Positions 1 through 6,198 of a DNA stretch of 12,820 nucleotides are shown piece by piece. Origin of the DNA: an uncultured Mycoplasmatota bacterium (GTDB taxonomy: Bacteria > Bacillota_I > Bacilli_A > RF39 > UBA660). The DNA lies in NCBI GenBank assembly GCA_947572405.1, contig CANPBV010000040.1, positions 1 through 12,820 of the forward strand, read 5' to 3'. Within the stretch, counting starts at the first letter, position 1. Each line of letters starts with the position of its first letter. The position numbers and the translations under genes are program-made. The notes under the pieces were generated by a model. It ran no database searches. It worked only from the letters and a program-made list of their open reading frames with translations, and was not told where the DNA came from.

Positions 1-460
1 ATGCTTTTATAAAAAAACTTGTTTTTTTTGATTGTTTATTGAAATAAATATCATGTATGCTTTAGGATGTGAACTAATGAAAGCAAAAATCGCTAGTTTA
101 TATCAAGAGCCTAAAGAATCTATATCAATATGCATGATGAGATAATAAGGAAGTACTAAAAGTGAAACCAGGAAGGGGGTGGTTTTTTATTCGTATGTCT
201 TAGTATTAGATTTGACTAAAAGAAAAGAGTTGCTACTTCCAGTATAATATGGCTAATACCAATGAAAGACATATTAATAGGCGTATGATAAAAAAATTTT
301 GTTTCATTATAGTTATAAAATTAAATAAATTATTTTATCTGCAAAAGAAAAAACAGGAAGATAAACGTTACTGTTCTTGTTTAATCGCCGGTTTCACTAA
401 ACTAATTAGAATTATGTATCATTTTGCACATAAATAATTCATCGTTCTCTTTTTGCCCCC
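1..460. other. left intergenic region, no convincing gene
   Basis: This stretch lies downstream of spoIIM and has no ORF with both a credible ribosome site and family-like sequence. A 30-codon plus-strand reading frame at 53-145, with an AGGATGTGA sequence before its internal ATG at 77, ends shortly before a hairpin followed by Ts at 165-188. It could be the tail of a decayed gene or a tiny peptide, but nothing in it is recognisable. A perfect TATAAT at 243-248 abuts an ATG at 249. The reading frame after that ATG (to 437) has no ribosome site and is rich in AAA and ATA codons, so it is probably chance. Confidence 0.5.
165..188 (+). terminator. possible rho-independent terminator
   Basis: AAACCA at 165-170 pairs with TGGTTT at 180-185 around a purine-rich 9-base loop (GGAAGGGGG), and the T-run continues to 188. 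The stem is short (6 pairs, 3 of them GC), so this is a moderate call. It would end a plus-strand transcript entering from the left edge or starting within the first 100 bases. Confidence 0.4.
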
Positions 461-1090
461 CTATTTTAAAATCGATGACACCCATTTTAAAATATTTGGA
501 AGTAAAAAAGTTTCCAATAAAGAACTTATAAAAAATAAAATTAATACAATACCTAATATTTTTGAATATTTACCCATAATTGCTTTAAAATCTATCGTTT
601 TATGTTTGAATACAGCTTCTATCATCCGCATAGAAACAGAAAGGGCATACATTAATAAAAGACCATAGGCAATGACATTTAATATTTGACAAGGAAAAAT
701 ATAAAAAAAAGCATATAACAACCCTTTTCCTTTATAAACAAATAGCAAACTTCCTATTGAAAATCCCAATGTAAAAACTTCTTTAAAAAATAGGAATAAT
801 ATAGCAGGTATCCCAACCACGGAAATTCCAAGTAACCAAATAATGCCTGATATCAAAAATTCTTTTAAGAAGGAATTGCAAAAAAGTGGCAAATAATTTA
901 TTTTATCTTTCTCTATACTCGACATATAAGAAGTTAAATATTCCTTGACTAAAGATTTATCCGTGGAAGATAAAATTGTAATAAACAATGTGCCTGATAT
1001 GACACCTACTAATAATAATACCACTAAAAATATGGTGAACTTTTTGCTTGTTTTAATTTTGCTTTTTAACTTGTCCATTTCTTTCTTCAT
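461..1090 (-). CDS. spoIIM: stage II sporulation protein M
   Basis: A 209-residue polytopic membrane protein, close to the usual SpoIIM length. In spore formers SpoIIM works with SpoIID and SpoIIP in the mother-cell membrane to remodel peptidoglycan so that the forespore can be engulfed. About five hydrophobic segments are visible: roughly residues 18-40, 79-102, 105-118, 125-152 and 177-197. Between the second and third is the family-like stretch GISVVGIPAIL followed by FFKEVFTLGFSIGSL. The start is set at 1090, not at an ATG further upstream, because GAGGTGG sits 5 bases before this ATG and the extra upstream residues would translate promoter DNA. It lies downstream of mscL on the same strand, but a convergent terminator and a small plus-strand gene separate them, so it is probably its own transcription unit. 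No clear terminator follows it. Confidence 0.88.
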   Translation of the reverse strand: MKKEMDKLKSKIKTSKKFTIFLVVLLLVGVISGTLFITILSSTDKSLVKEYLTSYMSSIEKDKINYLPLFCNSFLKEFLISGIIWLLGISVVGIPAILFLFFKEVFTLGFSIGSLLFVYKGKGLLYAFFYIFPCQILNVIAYGLLLMYALSVSMRMIEAVFKHKTIDFKAIMGKYSKILGIVLILFFISSLLETFLLPNILKWVSSILK

Positions 1091-1107
1091 AGGTTCCACC
1101 TCACTTA

Positions 1108-1135
1108 AGCATATGAAATCAGAAAAAATATATTC
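1108..1135 (-). promoter_or_regulatory. candidate sigma-E-like promoter of spoIIM
   Basis: Read on the minus strand, GAATATA (1135-1129) lies 13 bases before CATATGCT (1115-1108). The known mother-cell sigma-E consensus is about KMATATT, 14 bases, CATACAMT. The match is 6 of 7 and 6 of 8, with the spacer one base short. Sigma-E control is what is known for spoIIM in Bacillus subtilis. The position, ending about 17 bases before the start codon, fits. The call remains tentative because the region is AT-rich. Confidence 0.3.
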
Positions 1136-1161
1136 CAAAAATGAGAAAATTATATTATAAT
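1133..1161 (+). promoter_or_regulatory. candidate promoter of the 39-residue membrane peptide
   Basis: A perfect TATAAT lies at 1156-1161, 19 bases before the ATG at 1181. Only a poor -35 (TTCCAA, 1133-1138, 17-base spacer) can be proposed. It is divergent from, and interleaved with, the proposed spoIIM promoter. Confidence 0.35.
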
Positions 1162-1180
1162 ACCTATATGAGGTGATTTC

Positions 1181-1300
1181 ATGACTAAAGAAAAAAACAA
1201 ACAAAAAAAACAAATGAATATTAATTTTAAAAAAATTGGAGTTATTCTTTTATTAATTGCCATTATAGCAATGTACATTTCTTCTTTATTATCAATATAA
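1181..1300 (+). CDS. 39-residue single-pass membrane peptide
   Basis: An ATG at 1181 follows a good ribosome site (GAGGTGA at 1170-1176, 4 bases before the start). The frame runs 39 codons to TAA at 1298-1300. The first 18 residues are strongly basic (MTKEKNKQKKQMNINFKK). The rest is one hydrophobic segment, IGVILLLIAIIAMYISSLLSI, long enough to cross the membrane once. This architecture predicts a small membrane protein with a positively charged cytosolic N-terminus. It is the only plus-strand protein gene I support in this window. It is divergent from spoIIM, convergent with mscL, and ends directly in a bidirectional terminator, so it has the parts of an independent transcription unit: a TATAAT, a ribosome site and a terminator. 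No function can be assigned. It is outside normal annotation length limits and likely to be missed. Confidence 0.6.
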   Translation: MTKEKNKQKKQMNINFKKIGVILLLIAIIAMYISSLLSI

Positions 1301-1330
1301 AAACAGCGTTATTATTTCGCTGTTTTTTTT
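1300..1330. terminator. bidirectional terminator between the small membrane gene and mscL
   Basis: AAAACAGCG (1300-1308) and CGCTGTTTT (1318-1326) form a perfect 9-pair stem with a 9-base loop. Ts follow to 1330 on the plus strand and the complement of an A-run follows on the minus strand. It overlaps the TAA of the small plus-strand gene and the last codons and stop of mscL, so one hairpin can serve both convergent genes. Confidence 0.85.
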
Positions 1331-1713
1331 ACTTTTTTATTTGCTTTTAGCAAATCTCTAATTTCCTCTAGTAGTGCTATATCGGCAGGTTTTACTGGAG
1401 CTTCCTCCATCTTTTTCTTCATTTTTTTATGGGTTAATTTATTAATAATTTTCATAAGAATAAATATACAACTTGCAACGATTAAAAAGTCTACTACATT
1501 CTGAATAAACGAACCATATAAGATTTCTGCTGATCCAATTTTGAATGAAAGACTAGAAAAGTCTAATCCTCCTAATACAATACCTATTAATGGCATCAAT
1601 AAATCATTTACAACAGACGTTACAATTTTTCCAAAGGCACCTCCGATGATCACTCCAATTGCCATATCAAGAACATTCCCTCTTGAGATAAATTCCTTAA
1701 ATTCTTTTAGCAT
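1312..1713 (-). CDS. mscL: large-conductance mechanosensitive channel MscL
   Basis: A 133-residue protein that is MscL over its full length. It forms a homopentameric pore in the cytoplasmic membrane that opens under high tension and releases solutes during hypo-osmotic shock. The N-terminal amphipathic helix (MLKEFKEFISRGNVLDMA) leads into the glycine-rich pore helix (GVIIGGAFGKIVTSVVNDLLMPLIG, residues 20-44). A periplasmic loop and the second membrane helix (about 69-90) follow. The lysine-rich C-terminal helical bundle (LLEEIRDLLKANK) closes the protein. The ATG at 1713 is preceded by AGGAAGTGA and by a near-consensus promoter. The gene is monocistronic by layout, with its own promoter and a terminator overlapping its stop codon. 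Confidence 0.97.
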   Translation of the reverse strand: MLKEFKEFISRGNVLDMAIGVIIGGAFGKIVTSVVNDLLMPLIGIVLGGLDFSSLSFKIGSAEILYGSFIQNVVDFLIVASCIFILMKIINKLTHKKMKKKMEEAPVKPADIALLEEIRDLLKANKKVKKTAK

Positions 1714-1735
1714 AAATATTCACTTCCTGGATAAT

Positions 1736-1764
1736 ATTATAATATAATTTTCTTTTTTTCTCAA
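1736..1764 (-). promoter_or_regulatory. vegetative promoter of mscL
   Basis: Minus strand: TTGAGA (1764-1759), 17-base spacer, TATAAT (1741-1736). This matches the housekeeping consensus at 11 of 12 bases with ideal spacing, about 22 bases before the mscL start codon. It is one of the strongest promoters in the window. Confidence 0.85.
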
Positions 1765-1766
1765 GT

Positions 1767-1788
1767 AAAAAGAAGCTAAGTTTAGCTT
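1767..1788 (-). terminator. terminator of spoIVB
   Basis: On the minus strand the spoIVB stop codon lies within a hairpin, AAGCTAA (1788-1782) pairing with TTAGCTT (1779-1773), followed by CTTTTT (1772-1767). The loop is only two bases if fully paired, so the inner pairs probably open. An alternative longer pairing uses AAGAAGC with GCTTCTT. It ends immediately before the mscL promoter. Confidence 0.6.
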
Positions 1789-2792
1789 GCTTCTTGGTCT
1801 TCTGCTTCTTCCAACATATTTGTAATAAAAATACCATATCCCTTTTGTGGATTATCAACAACAACATGGGTTACTGCACCGATAATAAAATTATCTTGTA
1901 TAATTGGGGAACCACTCATTCCTTGAACAATACCACCTGTTTTTTGCAACAATTCCTGATCCGTAATTTCAAATACTATATTTTTCGTTTTTTGCTTCGC
2001 ATTCTTATCAATTTTTGTAATAGATATCTCATATTCTTTAATTGCTTGGTCTTCTAGCACAGTTAAGATCTTAGCAGTGCCTTTTTTTATCTCATCAGGT
2101 TCCGCAACTTTATATTTTGTTTTTCCATCTAGTCCTCCTGTATAAGTTCCAAAAATTCCTTTTGTCGTATTCTCACTAATTGTACCATTTACTTTTTCAT
2201 AATGAAATTCTGCATTTTTTTCTCCTGGAACTCCATCTTTACTTGGTGTAATACTAGTAACGTTAGATTCAAATATTTTTCCATCCTTAATCTCTAAAAT
2301 TCTACCTGTTGATTTTTCAATAATCTCATGTCCTAAAGCTCCAAAAACATTATTTTCTGGATCTATAAATGTTAATGTACCAATACCAGTAATGCTGTCT
2401 TTTACATAAAGACCTGTTTTATAGACACCGGTTTCATCCTTGTATAATTTTAAATTAGTTTCGCTTTGTGCATTCTCTCTTAAATAGCCAATCTGAATAG
2501 TCCCGTTCTTTTTATTCGTACTTATTTTCTGCACCATGTCTTCCACAGATGAAACATTTTCTCCTCCTATTGTTGTGATAATGTCTCCAACCTTGAGTCC
2601 CGCTTCTGTTGCTGGATATTTATTTTCCACCTGATATAAACCTACAATCATCACACCCTTGGAATGAATTTCTATTCCAATATTTTCTCCCCCAGCGATT
2701 AGATAATCTGAATAAGCTAAAGCGTTTATTGGTATGATAAATAATGAAAGAAGAAGTAAAAGGAACGATTTTTTAAATTTTTTAAAAAACAT
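1782..2792 (-). CDS. spoIVB: SpoIVB sporulation signalling serine peptidase
   Basis: A 336-residue secreted peptidase of family S55. SpoIVB is made in the forespore, passes into the intermembrane space and cleaves SpoIVFA. This frees SpoIVFB to activate pro-sigma-K in the mother cell. Visible parts are an N-terminal signal/anchor helix (SFLLLLLSLFIIPINALA), a PDZ domain (about residues 38-115, with YPATEAGLKVGDIITTIGG), and the peptidase domain. Likely catalytic residues are H155 (ALGHEI), D278 (EITDQEL) and S293 (VQGMSGSPI). It is shorter than the roughly 425-residue B. subtilis protein, mainly at the N-terminus. The start is ATG at 2792, because AAGGAG lies 9 bases upstream. A GTG at 2810 is in frame but would contain the ribosome site. 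It sits directly downstream of xseB behind its own terminator and promoter. Confidence 0.95.
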   Translation of the reverse strand: MFFKKFKKSFLLLLLSLFIIPINALAYSDYLIAGGENIGIEIHSKGVMIVGLYQVENKYPATEAGLKVGDIITTIGGENVSSVEDMVQKISTNKKNGTIQIGYLRENAQSETNLKLYKDETGVYKTGLYVKDSITGIGTLTFIDPENNVFGALGHEIIEKSTGRILEIKDGKIFESNVTSITPSKDGVPGEKNAEFHYEKVNGTISENTTKGIFGTYTGGLDGKTKYKVAEPDEIKKGTAKILTVLEDQAIKEYEISITKIDKNAKQKTKNIVFEITDQELLQKTGGIVQGMSGSPIIQDNFIIGAVTHVVVDNPQKGYGIFITNMLEEAEDQEAS

Positions 2793-2827
2793 TTGAAATC
2801 TCTCCTTCACTTTACAGACTACATTTT

Positions 2828-2856
2828 TATTATGAAAAAAACGCAGTCAATTATGA
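2828..2856 (-). promoter_or_regulatory. candidate forespore (sigma-G-like) promoter of spoIVB
   Basis: Minus strand: TCATA (2856-2852), 17-base spacer, CATAATA (2834-2828). The -10 fits the sigma-G pattern CATWHTA exactly. The -35 fits GHATR at 4 of 5. Forespore expression under sigma-G (and sigma-F) is known for spoIVB in B. subtilis. The site lies between the xseB terminator and the spoIVB ribosome site. No vegetative promoter with proper spacing is visible here. Confidence 0.5.
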
Positions 2857-2860
2857 ATAC

Positions 2861-2885
2861 AAAAAAATACCAAAATGGTATTTTT
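2861..2885 (-). terminator. terminator of the nusB-xseA-xseB operon
   Basis: AAAAATACCA (2863-2872) and TGGTATTTTT (2876-2885) form a perfect 10-pair stem with a 3-base loop, just past the xseB stop codon. The T-run on the minus strand corresponds to the As at 2861-2867. The stem is AT-rich, but its symmetry and location are convincing. It could also act on the plus strand. Confidence 0.75.
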
Positions 2886-2891
2886 AGACAA

Positions 2892-3116
2892 CTACGATTC
2901 TATTTCAAATGTTTGTAATTCTCCATTTTCTAAAACAATTTTGTTTACTTGTTCTTCAACCGATTTTAGTTTTTCATCACATTCTTTTACAAGTTTCATC
3001 GCTTTCGTATATTTATTAATAGAATCCTCCAAATCCGTATTTCCATTTTCTAATTCATTAATAATTGTCTCTAACTCTTTTATTTTTTCTTCAAATTTTT
3101 TTTCTTTTTCTGCCAT
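2892..3116 (-). CDS. xseB: exodeoxyribonuclease VII small subunit
   Basis: A 74-residue, almost entirely helical, acidic-basic protein of the usual XseB length. Several copies of XseB coat the long helical arm of the XseA catalytic subunit in exonuclease VII, which degrades single-stranded DNA from both ends. The family core is recognisable: KFEEKIKELETIINELENG, then LEDSINKYTKAMKLVKECDEKLKSVEEQVNKI. The start at 3116 lies one base after the xseA stop codon (3118-3120). Its ribosome site GGAGGAG lies inside the end of xseA, so the two are translationally linked, as expected for subunits of one enzyme. Confidence 0.95.
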   Translation of the reverse strand: MAEKEKKFEEKIKELETIINELENGNTDLEDSINKYTKAMKLVKECDEKLKSVEEQVNKIVLENGELQTFEIES

Positions 3117-3117
3117 G

Positions 3118-4383
3118 TTACTCCTCCGTTTTTATTTTTTTTACCATAATGATTCCATCCTGAAATTTTAATTCCAATGGTATTTCTTTCACATCTGAAA
3201 CACTTTTTACCAAATGACCATTTTGATATGTTAATGTATATCCTCTTTTTAAAACGCCCAATGGGTTTAGTAATTCTAATTTTTCAATAATTTGTTCTAA
3301 ATTATTTTGATAAGGTCCATAAATCGTTTGTGGTTTTAATAAAATATGGTTATGTTTAATATGCTCTAAATTTTTTTTTGATATTTCTAATTCATGTAAT
3401 ATTAAAGATGTCAACCTAGAATGCAACAAGTCCACTTTTTGTTTTTTGTTTTCATACATTACCATTGGTGTTTTTACAACATAGGAATTCTTTAAACTAT
3501 CTAAATATAATTTGTTATAATTAATTTTTTTTAAGATATTTTCTTTCAACCGGATTTTTAGTTGTTCAAGATGATTTAATAAATCTATCATATTCGGAAC
3601 CGCTATTTCCGCTGCTCCTGTTGGGGTAGGTGCTCTTAGGTCGGAAACAAAGTCGCTAATTGTATAGTCAATTTCATGCCCAACGGCACTAATAATTGGG
3701 ATTGGAGAATAATAAATCGCTCTTGCTACAATTTCTTCGTTAAATGGCCATAAATCCTCAATAGAACCTCCGCCTCTTCCTACGATTAAGGTATCCAATT
3801 CATAGTGCGAAGCCATATCTATTTTGGCTGCAATATCACTAGCGGCATTTTCCCCTTGTACTAAAGCTGGAAAAAGAATCGTTTCACAAATTGGAAATCT
3901 TCTTTTGATTGTTGATAAAATATCCTTAATTGCTGCTCCTGTTGGGGCCGTTACAATTCCTATTCGGGTTGGAACCCTAGGAACTGGTTTTTTATGGGTA
4001 GGATCAAATAAGCCTTCTTTCGCTAAATCCCGCTTTAATTTTTCAAATGCAATGTATAAGTTGCCTAATCCATCTTGTTCCATTTGTTCTACATAAATTT
4101 GATATCCACCTGTTGCTTCATAAATACTAATTCTACCAGCAACTAAAACTTTCATACCCTCAGCAGGTACAAAGTTTATTTTTTTTGTATTTGTACTAAA
4201 CATAATAGCGTTAATCTTACTACCTTCATCTTTTAATGAAAAATAGAAGTGACCAGTCGTATGTGCCTTAAAGTTAGAAATTTCTCCTTTTAAAAATACA
4301 GTTCTTAAATGTTCATCTGTATCAAATTTAACTTTTAAGTATTTGGTGATAGCGCTAACTGTCAAATACTTATCTTGATTCAT
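3118..4383 (-). CDS. xseA: exodeoxyribonuclease VII large subunit
   Basis: A 421-residue catalytic subunit of exonuclease VII, of full length for the family. The N-terminal OB-fold DNA-binding domain spans about residues 1-100 (LTVSAITKYLKVKF, GEISNFKAHTTGHFYFSLKD). The catalytic domain follows, with GIVTAPTGAAIKDI (142-155), GRGGGSIEDLWPFNEE (202-217), AVGHEIDYT (233-241) and RAPTPTGAAE (250-259). The C-terminal half is the helical arm that binds XseB, ending in LGVLKRGYTLTYQNG. The ATG at 4383 is chosen because AAGGAG lies 9 bases upstream. An in-frame upstream start would lack a ribosome site and lie deeper in nusB. It overlaps the 3' end of nusB by 14 bases. Confidence 0.97.
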   Translation of the reverse strand: MNQDKYLTVSAITKYLKVKFDTDEHLRTVFLKGEISNFKAHTTGHFYFSLKDEGSKINAIMFSTNTKKINFVPAEGMKVLVAGRISIYEATGGYQIYVEQMEQDGLGNLYIAFEKLKRDLAKEGLFDPTHKKPVPRVPTRIGIVTAPTGAAIKDILSTIKRRFPICETILFPALVQGENAASDIAAKIDMASHYELDTLIVGRGGGSIEDLWPFNEEIVARAIYYSPIPIISAVGHEIDYTISDFVSDLRAPTPTGAAEIAVPNMIDLLNHLEQLKIRLKENILKKINYNKLYLDSLKNSYVVKTPMVMYENKKQKVDLLHSRLTSLILHELEISKKNLEHIKHNHILLKPQTIYGPYQNNLEQIIEKLELLNPLGVLKRGYTLTYQNGHLVKSVSDVKEIPLELKFQDGIIMVKKIKTEE

Positions 4384-4792
4384 TCTTGTTCTCCTTATCG
4401 CGGTAAACACTATCTAATACTGCGTTAATCATCTTACGAACCTCATCATCGCTATAGGACTTCGCTAATTCAATTGCTTCGTTGATCGCGACAATTTCTG
4501 GTGTTGAAGTATATAAAAGTTCATAAATTCCAATTCTTAAAATTGCTTGATCCGTATTTCCTAAACGATCTATTGTCCAATTTTTCAAATAATGATTTGC
4601 TAGATCATCAATTTCATTTTGATAGGTAATAACTCCATATACAACATCTTTTACAAATTCATTTTCTACTTCTAAAACGTCTTTGATAACATGTTCTACT
4701 TGATATTCAATTTTATTCTTTGCATAAATATTTATTTGATACAAAATTGTCATAATTTTTACACGAAGCTCACTTCTGGTCATCTGTTCCAT
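4370..4792 (-). CDS. nusB: transcription antitermination factor NusB
   Basis: A 140-residue all-helical RNA-binding protein of standard length. With NusE (S10) it binds boxA in ribosomal RNA leaders and supports antitermination. Family features are the N-terminal R-SELRVKIMTILYQIN helix, FVKDVVYGV, and the C-terminal signature RLGNTDQAILRIGIYELLY (residues 76-94), followed by VAINEAIELAKSYSDDEVRKMINAVLDSV. The start at 4792 follows AGGTG at 7-base spacing. An ATG three codons downstream is less likely. It is the first gene of the nusB-xseA-xseB operon. A weak promoter is possible just upstream (TAAAAT around 4815-4820) but has no good -35. The usual Bacilli neighbour asp23/amaP is absent. Confidence 0.96.
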   Translation of the reverse strand: MEQMTRSELRVKIMTILYQINIYAKNKIEYQVEHVIKDVLEVENEFVKDVVYGVITYQNEIDDLANHYLKNWTIDRLGNTDQAILRIGIYELLYTSTPEIVAINEAIELAKSYSDDEVRKMINAVLDSVYRDKENKNESR

Positions 4793-5188
4793 TTATCATC
4801 ACCTTTTTTCATTTTATCATAAATAAGGTAAAAACAAAAGGATAAAAATAGATAATACAATAAAAGGCATGAAAAGAATAACATTTTTTTAACCAGCTAG
4901 TTATAACTGCTATTTTTGTTTTTTATGCCTTTATTATATATATAACGATTCCTTTGGCTGAATCACATCTATTCATAAATGATTCCTTTTTTATATTTCC
5001 CTATACATTTTTGGCTTAGTTTATACAAATTGCTTAGGAAATGATTCAAATTTAACCATTTCCACTCTCATATAGTTTCTGCCTCCATTTTCTAATTCCT
5101 TTTTAACTATATCAATTCATTGAAATTCACTTTTGTTGATCCAAAGTAAAATTAGTTAGATTAATTTTTTATAATATGATGAGGAAAT
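4793..5188. other. intergenic region between nusB and the UPF0145 gene
   Basis: About 400 bases without a confident gene. It holds the nusB leader, the long inverted repeat at 4859-4935, a small hairpin (GGAAATG 5037-5043 with CATTTCC 5057-5063) and GATTC/GAATC at 4947-4964. On the minus strand a short coding-like stretch at about 5021-5140 reads FGSTKVNFNELI, then, after a one-frame slip, DIVKKELENGG and on to a stop at 5021. That may be a decayed gene. No RNA family is recognisable. Confidence 0.5.
4859..4935. repeat. imperfect long inverted repeat
   Basis: AATAAAAGGCAT (4859-4870) pairs with ATGCCTTTATT (4925-4935) with one bulged base. The pairing continues inward as GAAAA against a T-run, giving about 15 pairs around a loop of roughly 45 bases. 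The loop holds a perfect 10-base palindrome AGTTATAACT (4899-4908). It could be a weak bidirectional terminator, a miniature mobile element remnant or chance in AT-rich DNA. No flanking target duplication was seen. Confidence 0.4.
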
Positions 5189-5512
5189 TTAATCCCTTTT
5201 TTTGATCTTTACGGCAGTTCCATAAGCTATTATTTCAGCTGCTCCATTCATGACCGCAGAAGAGCCATAACGAATATTGATAATCGCATCTGCTCCTAAG
5301 CTCTTCGCATCATCCACCATTCTTTTGGTGGCCATTGCTCTAGCAGTTGAAATCATTTCTGTGTATCCAGCAATTTCTCCACCCACAATCGTTTTCATCC
5401 CTGCCATAAAGTCCCTGCCTATATTTTTAGATTGAACAATTTGTCCCTTTACAATCCCTAATGCTTCTACAATCTCTTCTCCTGGAATATAATCAATATT
5501 TACTAGCTTCAT
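5189..5512 (-). CDS. UPF0145 (YbjQ-type) heavy-metal-binding-like protein
   Basis: A 107-residue protein of the UPF0145/YbjQ family, about the normal length. The family forms small oligomeric rings and is often labelled heavy-metal binding, but its real role is not established. Conserved stretches are present: IPGEEIVEALGIVKGQIVQSKNIGRDFM, GGEIAGYTEMISTARAMATKRM and AKSLGADAIINIRYGSS, ending in EIIAYGTAVKI. The start is ATG at 5512. GGAGGAG lies 8 bases upstream, and an alternative ATG at 5527 would sit on the ribosome site itself. The first 20 bases overlap the end of the MerR-type gene, so the two are translationally coupled. By context it is the effector or partner of that membrane-anchored regulator. 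Confidence 0.92.
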   Translation of the reverse strand: MKLVNIDYIPGEEIVEALGIVKGQIVQSKNIGRDFMAGMKTIVGGEIAGYTEMISTARAMATKRMVDDAKSLGADAIINIRYGSSAVMNGAAEIIAYGTAVKIKKRD

Positions 5513-6137
5513 CTTCTTCTCCTCCATTAATTTCTTTCATTCTACTAATTAAGTTTACAATAATTCCAAATAGTGGCACTCCTAAAATGAGCATTAGAAA
5601 TGCATAAATAAGCCATGGTATATTTTCTGACTCAGTACATTGAAAATAAGTAATCATTCCGATTAAAAATAGAAAAAATATACCAAATAGAAGACTCGAT
5701 ATGATTGCTCCTACTATTTTTTTCGTTTTACTTGTTTTGATATCCCTCATTGTAAATCCTTCCTTATTCAAAACATTCATTGTTTTAAAATATTCTTCAA
5801 TTTCTATGGTTTCGTATGTATCAGCTGATGTAATAATGGAAGAACACATAGTTTTGATTTTTAAATAATTTTCTTCTTCCTTTTCAATTTTTTTAATCCT
5901 ATCTGCCATACATTCTTGTAATGTCAATTCCCTATTTTCAAGTTGTTTCAACTCCCTGATAGGGACATTTAGCTCTCTTAAAAATTTAATGATTTTTAAT
6001 TTTTGAATATCTTTTTCGTTATAAATACGATAATCATTTTCTCGATTTCGTTTCGGTGCTAATAAGCCGTTTTCTTCATAATAGCGAATACTTTTTTTAG
6101 AAAGCCCAACTATGTGTTCTACTTCATTAATAAGCAT
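5493..6137 (-). CDS. membrane-anchored MerR-family regulator
   Basis: A 214-residue protein. Residues 1-70 are a MerR winged-helix domain: INEVEHIVGLSKKSIRYYEENGLL, then NDYRIYNEKDIQKLKIIKFLRELNVPI. Residues 72-120 form the dimerisation helix. Residues 141-164 and 174-197 are two membrane segments, followed by a short acidic tail (NGGEEDEASKY). Classical MerR proteins are soluble, with a C-terminal effector site. Here that position is a two-helix membrane anchor, so the signal probably comes from the envelope. The only cysteines are C76, C98 and C167, which do not form a known metal site. The ribosome site is AAAGGAGGAG. The promoter carries a MerR-type operator, which predicts autoregulation of this gene and the UPF0145 gene behind it. 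Confidence 0.9.
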   Translation of the reverse strand: MLINEVEHIVGLSKKSIRYYEENGLLAPKRNRENDYRIYNEKDIQKLKIIKFLRELNVPIRELKQLENRELTLQECMADRIKKIEKEEENYLKIKTMCSSIITSADTYETIEIEEYFKTMNVLNKEGFTMRDIKTSKTKKIVGAIISSLLFGIFFLFLIGMITYFQCTESENIPWLIYAFLMLILGVPLFGIIVNLISRMKEINGGEEDEASKY

Positions 6138-6159
6138 ATGCTCCTCCTTTCTAAAATAT

Positions 6160-6190
6160 ATGATAGACGATTCCCTTAGGGGAAAGTCAA
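6160..6190 (-). promoter_or_regulatory. MerR-type promoter with operator in a 19-base spacer
   Basis: Minus strand: TTGACT (6190-6185), a 19-base spacer, TATCAT (6165-6160). Inside the spacer TTCCC and GGGAA form a perfect dyad (6171-6184) around four bases. An overlong spacer with a centred dyad is the hallmark of MerR-controlled promoters, where the bound activator twists the DNA to align -35 and -10. It lies about 23 bases before the MerR start codon, so the regulator probably controls itself. Confidence 0.85.
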
Positions 6191-6198
6191 GCCTTTTT

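Noticed and set aside
211..248. TTGACT and TATAAT as a promoter in the left region
   Set aside because: The spacer is about 25 bases, too long for the housekeeping factor, and no other -35 fits.
249..437. 62-codon plus-strand frame beginning right after a TATAAT
   Set aside because: The ATG directly abuts the -10-like hexamer, so a transcript would start inside the frame. There is no ribosome site and the composition is that of random AT-rich DNA.
4923..4976. 17-codon minus-strand ORF with AAGGA upstream
   Set aside because: Too short and made of inverted-repeat sequence; no supporting context.
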